From: Elysia marginata
Lineage: Eukaryota > Mollusca > Gastropoda > Plakobranchidae
Direction of reading: 5' to 3'
Length of the DNA: 22,061 nt
Assembly: GCA_019649035.1 (NCBI GenBank)
Contig: BMAT01004221.1
Location: forward strand, 30,697-52,757
Shown: in pieces, positions 1 through 9,520 of the stretch
Numbering within the stretch: the first letter of the stretch is position 1
Layout of the letters: every line of letters begins with the position of its first letter
Made by a program: the position numbers and the translations under genes
Notes under the pieces: model-generated
Seen by the model: the letters and a program-made list of their open reading frames with translations, nothing else
What the model was told of the DNA's origin: nothing
Database searches by the model: none

Positions 1-3000
1 ACGTTACCACAAGATTTTACTTTAGGCCTACTGCATTGCACGAAGTATGGCAGTTTTTTAAATATACCTTTTTGTTTGTTACTTGTTTCTTTATATGCGA
101 CTTAAATCGCGATGGCTGCATTCAGATTGATCCAATTGCTAGTGCTTTTATGAATTAAAAAACTGCCTCAGTTTGTGAGTACCGGTACATGGTTAAAACT
201 CATACTAATTTTTTAAACCCTTAGTTCAGTAATATTGATTTTCCCATTTTGAGGAGTGGCAGGTCTGCAGTGCTTGTAAATGGTGTCAGAGCGCGGTCAT
301 TTCGTAAAATTCAAAAGGAAAACACCATTGCGGACATTTTTTTTTATTTGCTCCAAACCTTTGCATGTTGCATAATCGTTGCAACGATCTTGAATAATCA
401 CACTGTAATTGAGACGTTTGCAAAGTAATTGAAAGGTATTCGATATCGTAGTCTTAAATACTTTCCTGGTTTATTTGTGTTTTAACTCATTGCATCCCTA
501 ATAATAATATAAGGGCATGTACCCCCCGTTCACAAAGCACTGTAGTTATTTTGTGTCATTTGTATTATCGTCTTTAAGAGTTTACACCTACAAGTCAATA
601 TAGCTGCTGAGCCATGCATGTAGGGCTGATAAAAACTGCCGCGAGGACCTTTTTTTTTTCTTCCAAAGAATCGTATTAATAAAGAGACGCTTCCAAACCC
701 ATCTTCCGTTCAACTTTTAGTTACACCAATCGTTGTAATATGGAACGTTATCACCAATTTAGGGCGTGTTTTTTCCGTTATAGTTAAACCACTACTCGAT
801 TGTTTCTATCTGGCGCCGTGGATGTTTCTGACGGCCTATAATGATAAATTACCCACTAGACTAGACTTGATTAGTACGGTCGCTGTCGCGTGCGATGTGG
901 CCTCTTAAAATCATTTTTTAGCTTGATAGGTTCTGCATGCTTTGGAAAGTATTGGTCTGTGTGGTTTTGTACAAGTTATCACTCCAGAAAAAGTTTTAAC
1001 TTATTAGTCTAACTAGTACAGTTGTGTCGAGCACTGTGACAGGGTGTCGGCTTTCTTTTTTTTTTCTTTATCTTTTATGTTTTCTACAGCATCCATGGAC
1101 TATAAAAGAGATTGTCTGGCTATGTATTTGAAATATTTCTCGAAAAATGTTGGAATTAAAATTGCTGGAACTTGAGTCTGAGCTGTTGCCGCCTTTAGTT
1201 ATTTCTGTTTTTTTTTTAATTTGCTCATGCATTTTAAGCTTTTAGGTCGTTAAAAAGAACAAGGTGTGGTTTAGCTTAAGCTTTGCTATTATTGTGTTAG
1301 AAAAGTAGTTTTGTCCGAATGTATGCACAAACACATACCTCTTCAAGTGTTTTGTGCGGAATAAAAACCGTCGGCGTTGGCGGTGCGTGTGCGTGTGCGC
1401 TCGCTATATCAAACATTCAACCATGCATGAATGAAACAGGATGCGTGTAGTTTGGTAAAGGGTTAGCTTTGTGCGTTGGCGTTGGCTGTAAATCTTCCGT
1501 GAGTAAAGGCAAGAAAAGCCCGTGGTGCTATGTAATAAATTATTAGCACTGCCTAACTGCAAGTACAGTAACTGGTATCCCGTGTTGTGCGTAGTGATAT
1601 ATTCTTTGACATAAGTTTTTTTAAGGCTGCAGATTAAATTTTAAAAAAATAACCCAATAATGAGGGTTGTCTGTCTGGTGGTGGATGAAGCAGAAATCTG
1701 CGATTTAGGCCCTATGGGCCAGAGTAGAAACCTTCTGTGTTTCTTGGGGATGTTTGTGATTTCACGAAGATTAACTCCGATGCCTCGCGAATTAGATTTA
1801 GGCAATTTAATCAGTATTGGGCCGCTTTCGAGATAGTGAGAATATTCTGCGCCTTTTAGGCGCTTCAATTAAGCTTTGCTTTACAAAACTCAACAGTTTT
1901 AAGTAGCACATGTGCAAAAATCTTCAGCAGGCTAGTACGTTTGAGTCACCATTTCTAATTAGATCCCAGACAGTCCCTTTACGTGGTGAGCGTTGTGACC
2001 TGTAGTTTTCACTTTCAGTTTCAATTTCGTTATTCAAGGTATTTTGAGTTCGAGGCAAAACAGGCGTGGGCACAAGCAGAGTTATACCGGTGATAATACA
2101 TGTGTCTGGCTGCAGATATGTCATTATTTTTGTGTGCTTTCGAGGTATGGGTGTTTTGTTGTTGTTGCTCTTGCCACATTTAAGTCCGAATCATGGTGGA
2201 TTTCTAAATAAAACGGACTCAGCATCTCCGTCTAGTTCTTTGTAGTTTATTTGGAAACATTTAAATCTACTTCCGTGCAGATCATGGCTGTTTGAGATGT
2301 TAATTGACTATGTTTTAGCAGAATTATCTGCTTCACTCTTCATTTAAAGTTAAAACTCATCTAAATTTTGCTTGATGCTTTCGAACCAAATGACATATTA
2401 TCTGTCAAACTAGTTCAGTGTAACTCGAAGCGTATGAATAGAGAGTGAGATTAGAATTAAAACAAATGTAGAGACGCCTTCTTTGAAAGTCACCTCTCGA
2501 AAGTCTAGATCTTTAGTTTACTGTTGATTGTTATCTAGACTCTAGGTAAAGGTGTCTTATTTATGTAGATGTCTTTTACTTCCGATAACGAAAGAGCATG
2601 ATCATGTAGTTTTTTTTCTTCCTTTTTCCTCTTCCTTTCTATCAAAGTCTTGGGAATTTAGGAGTGAAAAAAAAATGGTTTTGATGGGTCTTCAGAAATC
2701 GTCAACCTATTTTATAACTTTTTATTCTTACCGTTACTAATTTTAAAAACCCATTTAAGGAAGGATTTATAAGATTTCTTTATGCCGGTTTAATAATCAG
2801 CTCATGGGGTGCACAGTTCTACTTCTACTGTTCTAGACAAGTTGACATTAACAATGTTGTCACCATCACAAACAGAGTCAGACTGGAGTAACAGCAAAAC
2901 AAACAGCAAAAACAAACAAAACAGCTTCATCATTGATTGTGACACAACGTGGGACTTGCAGTAAAGTTAAGTAACGAAGCTCTTACGCTAACGAAAAGAA

Positions 3001-3168
3001 ACGAAAAAGGAGAAATAACGGCGATGGTGACGAGCGGACATACCCTAGTTATAGTGTGCTAACTTTGTTTTCGATTTGTGCAACTTCTTACTTGAATGTG
3101 CTGCTTAGGACGGTGGATTGAAATCAAGCGGTTATAGATCTAGATCTAGCCACCATGGCAAGATGTAG
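1..3168. other. upstream flank or intron, no gene seen
   Basis: AT-rich sequence with scattered T runs. The short open frames here (for example 1641-1868 minus, 1924-2124 minus, 2552-2740 plus) have no protein-like composition or recognisable motif. A purine-rich, CAAAA-like stretch lies around 2893-2925. I did not find a LysM-coding exon, which would be expected upstream of the OXR1/NCOA7 linker. Confidence 0.5.
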
Positions 3169-3277
3169 ACCTACATAATTATCGAGTGTAGAAACAGTGC
3201 CACGCCACGACTGTTTCTCTCTCAAAGTTTAAAGAGTTTCTCTGATTGCGAAAAATTGGAAGTGTTTCCTGCAAAAG

Positions 3278-3334
3278 ATGCAGTGGAAGTGTCAGCCTTG
3301 GAGATGTTTGGTGTGCACATGCCCATGGAGCAAG
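3278..3334 (+). CDS. candidate alternative first coding exon
   Basis: An ATG at 3278 (A at -3) opens 19 codons that end exactly at a perfect donor, AGC AAG|GTGAGT. The phase, 0, is the one needed to join the 6487 exon. The peptide would be Cys- and Trp-rich (Cys at residues 5, 10, 13 and 15; Trp at 3, 8 and 17). A second reading also exists: the +1 frame is open from 3169 to the same donor (ending ALEMFGVHMPMEQ) but leaves in phase 1 and would need another exon before 6487. Upstream, a strong Kozak context (ccaccATGG, 3151-3158) begins only a 7-codon ORF, which would be a uORF if transcribed. Donor quality is seen directly; use as an exon is a guess. Confidence 0.22.
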
Positions 3335-4267
3335 GTGAGTGTGTGTTTGAGATGGAGGGGGGGGTTGAGGGGGTTGAGGGGGTCGCTTGGCGAAGCAATG
3401 TTTGTGTACATATGCATAGGGGGAGGGGGGTGTCGGACATTTTTATACATGATTTATGTCTAGTTTAAGTCGCCATCTTTGCTCAGTGAGTTAAGTTAGG
3501 CCTACTTGACGTGCTCCTATCGACAATTTAATCTGACCATTAATTAAGCCTTAGGTAGGGTATTGGTTATCATAATATAGTGGTTAAATTTTGTTAAGCT
3601 TGTTGCGTTATTGTTCCATCAGTTTTAACTCATGATGGCTGTTGCATTCGTAATTACATGTATCAGTTGGATTTAAAACTTTCATACTGATATTTGAAAT
3701 TCTACATGTTCCTATACGAGTTACAATGTATGTATGAATAAATGAACTTAGACACGAGTCGGAGCAAGGTAGATAGATCTACTCTGCGCTAAAGCCTCAG
3801 TGGTTTCCCGTTCCACCTTATCATATCAGGCAGTGTTTCAACTTCCAACGGGAAATAATTATCAAGAACTGTGTCCATTGGGTCAATGTTTGGAGCAGAG
3901 CGGAGATTTATCTAATTGGTCCAAAGATTTCATTTATGGCATCGTAACTGGAAATCCCCTGAACCCTCGGCTAATTTAAGGATGTCGTTTTGTAGAGGTC
4001 GACGTTTGTTTTAATCAAGTTCTCTGCGAGGACTTTTAACCACGACTGTTACAAAATTATGCAATTCTTTACTTAGGTAATTTTCTAAAAAAAAGTAATA
4101 GTTTTAACTGCTTTAATCGTCCTGCGGTCGCCGCCTACGGTTCGCAAACTAGACTACATGTAGATCTAAGAAAGAGGCTTAGGAGATCCTACGCTGTTTG
4201 ATAGGCCTACTCAAATAATTGTATTATTTTCATCCCTCCTCCGCCTTTCTGACTCTTTCTCCCACAG

Positions 4268-4314
4268 TCTCTCTATCCTGTCTGTCTGTATGTCCGTCTG
4301 TCTCTCTGTCTGTA

Positions 4315-4365
<51 letters not shown>

Positions 4366-4372
4366 CTCTCTC
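4268..4372. repeat. compound (TCTG)n/(TC)n microsatellite
   Basis: TCTG/TATG-type tetranucleotides at 4268-4320 pass into an almost pure TC dinucleotide run at 4321-4372 with one G interruption. Arg/Glu repeats in the overlapping minus-strand frames are artefacts of this repeat. Confidence 0.95.
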
Positions 4373-4897
4373 AATCCACCGTAAAGCATACATTCAATGA
4401 AACGCAAAGGCCATTCAATAACCAATAAGTATTGTGCTGCACTGTTTGTGGCCCAATACAATAACATATTTCTCAACATCGTGTACCATATGGGAAATAG
4501 AATAATCGCCAAGGCAAAAAGTTGCTCTATTTCTTTTTTTTCTATTTTTTTAAAGTGTTCAACGTAATGTAGACCTGATTCCTGTGGATTTTTTTTCATT
4601 AATTATGGTTGCGACATTTCATAAAAAATTAAAGAACGAAAAAAGGTTTACTTATTCAGTTTGCCTTTTACTGTATCGTCACATAAATTATAGCAAGAAA
4701 ATTTTTGCACGCCAAGTAGATGGCATGAGCTCATGATAGTCTAGTCTAGGAAAATATTTTCCAAACAGGCGCCTCGCAATTCATGATCTGGAGATATTGA
4801 TAATAAAATGCTGCTTTGTTTAAGCTTACCGTACTAAAACAACAGTTCTTTAAAGCAACTTTTGAAAAAAAATCTGTTATTTTATATTTCTTACCAA

Positions 4898-5080
4898 CAT
4901 GAATGAATGAATGAAACTTCATTTTCCAATGACCATGGAAATTCGTTTTGACTGTGTTTATTTCATAAAATATGTACATAAATAGACATACGTGTCTCAA
5001 CCAGTCTACTCCATTCGCTCGTCCTTTAAGTACACTCCCACTCCCAACTTCCACAGCCACGACATAAAACATAAACAAGT
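4898..5080 (-). mobile_element. non-LTR retrotransposon 3' end remnant
   Basis: On the minus strand the sequence reads acgaatttccatggtcattg, then gaaaatgaagtttc, then (ATTC)3-4 at 4898-4914. This arrangement, a short 'cgaatttcc..gg..aaaataaagt' motif followed by a 4-bp tandem tail, is a common 3' terminus of LINE-type elements in invertebrates. No reverse-transcriptase sequence is recognisable upstream, so at most a short, 5'-truncated copy is present. The left boundary (the tail) is clear; the right one is a guess. Confidence 0.45.
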
Positions 5081-5371
5081 AATGAGGTCATTGTGCTCAG
5101 ATATATCGAAAGGGAAAATGCATAAAAATCATAATGGCATGCACCAAACGCATGTGTCTGTATTGAATTGGGCGTGATCAGCTTGTCGTTGCGATATTGT
5201 GGACATGATAATTATGTGGAGGAGCTGGAGATAAGGAGTTTGTTTGGTTTTTATTGTTGTTGTTCTTTTGTCTATCTTAACTCTTTTCTATTTTCTGTAT
5301 ACTCCTCTTCGGTTTATCGTCGAGGTGAAACTCCTCGGATCTATATCCTTACATTCTGCAAGGGACAGTCA

Positions 5372-5418
5372 AAGTGCAGTATCTGCAGTGAAAAAAACAA
5401 GTGGGGGATACTGCACTT
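5372..5418. repeat. 12-bp perfect inverted repeat (hairpin)
   Basis: AAGTGCAGTATC (5372-5383) is matched by its exact complement GATACTGCACTT (5407-5418) across a 23-nt spacer. A second partial partner, CTGCACTTT at 5432-5440, could compete for the left arm. Confidence 0.8.
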
Positions 5419-5889
5419 ACCCTCAATCAACCTGCACTTTTTAATTCAAAGAGATTGTACCTCCAATCAACTAGTGATACTGAACTAAATCTTCATAGTG
5501 GTGCAGAATTGCTAGCTTAGCAAAGGTGATCTAAGATCTTTTTTTTTTTTAAACCTGTGTAATATTTTTTTCCGATCGTGTTAGTTGTCACACAAAGAGG
5601 TGCGTATTCTGCGAGAAGGAATGCAGAGGAGATGCTTTTTTCTCAAGTTCTGACGTAAATATAGGTCAGAACCATTGCCAAGCATGGCGTAGGCCAAAGC
5701 CTCTGTAAACCATTTTTTAAGCGAGATTTTCGGAGCCGGTAGCTAGCAATAGTTTATGACAGTACAGACCTACTGATCTAGGTACTTAGTTACTCGGCGT
5801 GCTCTGCTCTTCACCTGTGAAGTGCTGTGAAACTTGTTCTACTCTTGCCATCACTCTTCCATAGTTTGTCGTCTATCTGTGTCGTGGTG

Positions 5890-6486
5890 TCTTCTGAACC
5901 ATTCTCGAAACAAAATCCCTGGGTTTTTTTTCTCTTTTTCTTTATTTCGTTTCTTCCCTTTTTAATTTTTTTTTCTCTCCAGATATGAAGAGCCAGAGAA
6001 GTAACCTTGTTTTCTTATAGCCCTTTAACCTGTCTAATTGCATGTCTTCCGCCCTTTCTATCTTTCAGTCATTCCGCCTCCACCCGTCTCCCTGTTCTTT
6101 TCACTCGCCATTTCTATCTGTCTCTCCTATCAACCCCTCTCCCCTCACTCTTTCCATCTTCAGAGGCAACGCCGTGTCATTTCACCCCGCTTTCTCTCTA
6201 GTGGTTTCTCTCTCTATACGTCCCCAAACCCCTTCTAACCACTCACCCCCCCCCTTCTGTATACGCCTCTGTAAGTCCCCAGACCCCTTCTAACCACTCA
6301 CCCCCCTTCTCTGTTCGCCTCTGTAAGTCCCCAAACCCCCTCTAACCACTCACCCCCCTTCTCTGTACGCCTCTGTAAGTCCCCAAACCCCTTCTAACCA
6401 CTCACACCCCTTCTCTGTACGCCTTTGTGATTCCCCAAACCCCTTCTAACCACTCACCCCCTTCTCTGTCCGCCTGGCTGTTTCAG
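5890..6486 (+). other. long pyrimidine-rich zone leading into the exon acceptor
   Basis: About 600 nt in which the plus strand is predominantly C and T, ending at the acceptor of the 6487 exon. The second half is the 52-bp minisatellite listed separately. It provides an unusually extended polypyrimidine environment for the splice site. Confidence 0.7.
6216..6479. repeat. 52-bp minisatellite, five units, abutting an exon
   Basis: The unit is gtaagtccccaaaccccttc, then taaccactcaccccccttct, then ctgtacgcctct. Unit starts are at about 6216, 6271, 6323, 6375 and 6427, so spacing is 52 nt for all but the first (55). Three units carry GTAAGT (6271, 6323, 6375), a consensus 5' splice-site hexamer. 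In the position where a sixth unit would start, the sequence becomes gtttcag, the acceptor of the 6487 exon. The pyrimidine-rich units form the acceptor tract. Confidence 0.92.
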
Positions 6487-6708
6487 GACGTCCCGTACGT
6501 GGAGATGGCGGACCGGCCTATGCCAGCGGTCCCGGGCCACGCCGTGCAGGTCAAGACGCAGGCCGCTACCGCCAACGTCAAGGCGAGCGTGGTGAGACAG
6601 CCGTCCCGGGAAGAGCTGGACGAGGCGGACCAGGAGTGTATGAAGCGTTTCCTCAAGACTCCCGTCAGGAGATTCGTGGACCATGTCGAGCCTGACAGCG
6701 CGGAGAAG
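6487..6708 (+). CDS. OXR1/NCOA7: OXR1/NCOA7-like exon 1 of window (pre-GRAM segment)
   Basis: The acceptor is a pyrimidine-rich tract ending in gctgtttcag, and the donor is GAG AAG|GTGGGT. The exon is 222 nt, 74 codons, phase 0 at both ends, and much richer in GC than its flanks. Residues 1-40 (DVPYVEMADRPMPAVPG...) are Pro/Ala/Val-rich and resemble a linker. Residues about 45-74 (REELDEADQECMKRFLKTPVRR) match the family segment in which an acidic stretch is followed by a FLK motif leading into the GRAM-like fold. The frame stays open upstream through the adjoining minisatellite, so the true exon start depends on the acceptor. The LysM-to-linker region should precede it but is not identified in the window. 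Confidence 0.85.
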
Positions 6709-6924
6709 GTGGGTCTGTCTGTCTGTCCGTCTGGCTGGTTGGTTGGCTTGTTTTAACAGGGATGCTCCTTTTGCCAGGTTCTAATCTGAAATCAGGATAT
6801 TCTGGCTCCGTCCGTTTAGTTTAAGCTATATACATGTCCTGTATTCAGTGATTCAATTTTGCATGAAGGCCTGAAGGAAGGCTGAAAAAGTTTGGGGTTT
6901 TTTGTTCTGTCTTGAGAGCATCCC

Positions 6925-7247
6925 TGACTGTTAAGATGGTAAGTAAGATAGCGTTTGGAGAACTAAAACGCCCAAAGCGCTGTACATGGGTTCCCCGGCA
7001 TGCCATTACCAACCAAGTTGCCTTCTGAACTCACAAAGGAGCAGTTTTCAGTTGAAACGCATCATTTTAGCTCTCTGACAAGATCTTTAAATACCCATGA
7101 TGGCCGGGCGAAGAGTGAGGCGAGAAAATAGGTGCAAATAGTCGTTTCCAAGGACTTTTAATGCCGACCTACCATGCCAGAGCTCAAACCTCGAATCGCT
7201 CTCTACCGAGGGCTGAGTGTCTGCCACTAGACCACAATGTCCCACAC
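6925..7247 (-). mobile_element. tRNA-derived SINE, minus strand, diverged
   Basis: Read on the minus strand, a tRNA-like head begins near 7247 with gggacattgtggtctagtgg (A-box-like TGGTCTAGTGGC at about 7223-7234) and a B-box-like GGTTTGAGCTC near 7181-7191. About 200 nt further on, the segment atgtacagcgctttgggcg (plus 6968-6986) matches the 'tacagcgct' type of 3' tail shared by many SINE and LINE pairs. No clear duplicated target site was found, so both ends are approximate. It is a different family from the 8594 copy. Confidence 0.55.
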
Positions 7248-8032
7248 TCAGTACTTTGATACACTCGGTTACATTTAATGATAGTATAATTAACCTAAAG
7301 ATTGGCTAGTTTTTCACCCTTAGCGTACGAAGTGTCAGCCGGCTGATTAAATCGGCCCTATAAACGGGAATTTCATTCTTTAGCATTAAAGCTAATGGGA
7401 ATTTTGACGCCAAAAAAATTAATGTGTGGCACTTATTGGGTTAATATGCCTTGAGGCTTTCTAAGTTTCTCCTAAATCTGCTAGACTCATAGAGCTGAGC
7501 AAGATTAGATAACAAAATTATGTGAATGCGCTTATCCTTTTTTATGTGGCCCTTAAAGAAGTTTAAATCTCCAAGTCTCAAAATATGTTTCTACAGATAC
7601 ATCCAAGATCGTGTCCTCTGAAGCTAAGCTGGATTACTAAGAGAACATAGATATGTAGTTAAGGCTGCAAGAAAAGGTCGTGATTCTTCTGTTTGTGATG
7701 ATGGAAAAAAATGTTTGAAGGAAAAAATATCACTTTAACGTTATTATTAATCTCTATGTTACGTATCAAAATACTTCGTCCTCGATCACAAACTACAGAT
7801 TCACGACGTTTTGTCACACCCTCATGTAGAGACAAACGTCAAGACTCTGGTTTGGGTCATAAATTGCTCTAGAATTTTTTAAAGCATACATAGATTGAAA
7901 GAAAGAGGTGCCGTGAAATTAAGGGAATTGTGACGTTTATGAGTTTGCTGAGGGTTTTTTTTCCTTCTTCCGTCAGGATAAGATTTCTAAGTCATTTAAT
8001 AAGGACGATTTGATTTCTTTTTTTCAATGTGA

Positions 8033-8089
8033 TTAACCTTCTACAGGATAATGGCCCAGCGGGCCAGTTTTATGCTAGAAGGAGGTTAA
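8033..8089. other. compound palindromic hairpin
   Basis: The outer arms are TTAACCTTCTA (8033-8043) and TAGAAGGAGGTTAA (8076-8089), complementary apart from a 3-nt bulge. The inner arms are TGGCCC (8052-8057) and GGGCCA (8061-8066) around an AGC loop, with ATAA/TTAT pairing possible between the two. It is the only GC-rich patch in its AT-rich surroundings and its function is unknown. Confidence 0.75.
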
Positions 8090-8593
8090 CTCATTATATC
8101 AACCAATACTTGTAAAACTGTCAGAGTTAATGCCCCTCGCATGATGTTTAAAGAATTTTAATTTGGTCTCATTCTAACTTAAAGCATCCTTTTTTTTCAA
8201 AATCTTATTTATATATTTTCAAACTATACATCTGTTAGTGTTAGAAGTGATGAGTGCCAAATGAAAAAAATAAATAGTCTAATGACAAGATTATTCTAAG
8301 TACATATTGCATATAAATATGTTAACCCACGCACAAAATATGAAGAAAAAAATACTAAAGTATCCTCGTCATATTTTTTTTAAATTTTTGTATACCGTTT
8401 ACTTTAAAATCATATAAATTGAAGGCCACTTTTTGTATAACACTTTTTGTATTAAAGTAAACTTTAAAAAACGTATCGCAGGAAAGGTTGATTAAGCTTT
8501 TAAACGGAAATAAAAACTTTGAATATGTAACAAATTTTGATTAAGTCGTGTTCCATTATCTAGACTGAAAATTAGGTCTCCATATTAATTAGG

Positions 8594-8894
8594 ACCGGCT
8601 CTGTGGCCTAGCGGTAAGACACTCACTCAGAGATCAGGAGGTGTGTGGTTCGATCCCCGGCCGAGTCAAACCAAGGACTTTAAAATTGGTATTAGCAGTT
8701 GATCCGCCTCGTGTCTGGCATTGTGTATTTAGTGTTAAGTCTGGTCGGCCTGGTGCCAGGGTAATGTGACTGGATGTGGTGTATGCAAGCGCTCTGTACA
8801 TCACAGTTGGCAGCATGCTTTCAATTATTGTTCCAAGTGTTGTCTCCGATATAACCTCGAAGTTGACAAGGACGTTAAAATTCAAACAACCAAC
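8594..8894 (+). mobile_element. complete tRNA-derived SINE with target-site duplications
   Basis: The element begins accggctctgtggcctagcg and has a Pol III A box (TGGCCTAGCGG, 8604-8614) and a perfect B box (GGTTCGATCCC, 8647-8657), then a tRNA-unrelated body and a caaacaaccaac tail. It is flanked by 13-bp direct repeats differing at one base: CATATTAATTAGG (8581-8593) and CATAGTAATTAGG (8895-8907). The total length of 301 nt is typical for a SINE. The 3' part holds 'aagcgctctgtacatcac', a motif resembling LINE tails, which suggests mobilisation by a partner LINE. A second copy in the same orientation starts at 21845. Confidence 0.93.
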
Positions 8895-9353
8895 CATAGT
8901 AATTAGGCCATAAAGTGAAACTTCAAAGAAAATTGATGCATGTCAGTTTCAATAATACCCATTCACTGTTAAAATTTAGTAAGACCGGAATTAATATTTT
9001 AAATAAATAAGGACTTTCGGGACAGATGACTGATAAAGGCTAGATAATTATATTTTTAGTACGTATGTTTGTCCTGTGTAAAAACACGATTTCAACACAT
9101 AACAACATGAAATATTCGGAGCTAAGACAATTTTTTTCTTCAAGTCTTGGTCTTTCAAGTTTCCTGTGACTGCGATGAAACTACTTACTATTACCCTTAT
9201 TTATCACAGAGTTGGGTTACTATCTCTTAACATTAGTATATTAAACTTGAGAGGGTTAGAAGTACAAGTCTAGCTGTCATAGTGAGGCTTGTACTTACAA
9301 TCGCCCACGAATGTGATGAAGCTCTACATTACTGTCTACCTGTGTTCCTACAG

Positions 9354-9520
9354 AGTGTGATCCCGTGCAAGGGCACTCTACTGCTGACGCCTAACGCCCT
9401 CATGTTTGACCCGGACGTGAGTGACCCGCTCGTGGTAAACTGCTCGAACCAGTCCAAGTATCAACTGGTCGTCTACATGGAAGATCTCAAGTCAGCTGCA
9501 ATCTACACAGAATACCCCAA
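9354..9520 (+). CDS. OXR1/NCOA7: OXR1/NCOA7-like exon 2 of window (GRAM-like core)
   Basis: The acceptor is tgtgttcctacag|AGTGTG and the donor is CCCAA|GTAAGA. The exon is 167 nt, entered in phase 0 and left in phase 2. It encodes residues 75-129 of the joined frame: SVIPCKGTLLLTPNALMFDP followed by DVSDPLV, then a diverged half ending SAAIYTEYP. The motif pattern (hydrophobic LLxTPNAxMFDPxxSDPLV, then S/NAAIY) is diagnostic of the GRAM-like region of OXR1, NCOA7 and fly mustard. The loop between FLK in the previous exon and the TPN strand (VDHVEPDSAEKSVIPCKG) is longer and less glycine-rich than I recall in relatives. This is the strongest single piece of family evidence in the window. Confidence 0.92.

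Larger units (their letters stand above)
3335..6215. other. intron or upstream flank before the first supported exon
   Basis: No supported exon. It contains a G-rich tract (3354-3430), a CT microsatellite (4268-4372), a minus-strand LINE-type 3' tail (about 4898-5080), a 12-bp inverted repeat (5372-5418) and the start of a long pyrimidine-rich zone (from about 5890). The open frame 5168-5488 has no recognisable motif and I do not treat it as a gene. Confidence 0.5.
6709..9353 (+). other. intron between exons 1 and 2
   Basis: A 2645-nt intron, GTGGGT...CCTACAG. It holds a minus-strand tRNA-like SINE (about 6925-7247), a compound hairpin (8033-8089) and a complete SINE with target-site duplications (8594-8894). 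The remainder is AT-rich and I see no other exon in it. Confidence 0.8.

Noticed and set aside
4211..4599. Minus-strand Arg/Glu-repeat open frames
   Set aside because: They are translations of the TC microsatellite at 4268-4372.
5168..5488. 106-codon plus-strand frame as a gene
   Set aside because: No motif, poor composition, covers an inverted repeat; no splice or promoter support.
8604..8657. Functional tRNA gene
   Set aside because: The A and B boxes are good, but the head is followed by a SINE body with target duplications and recurs at 21845, so it is a SINE.
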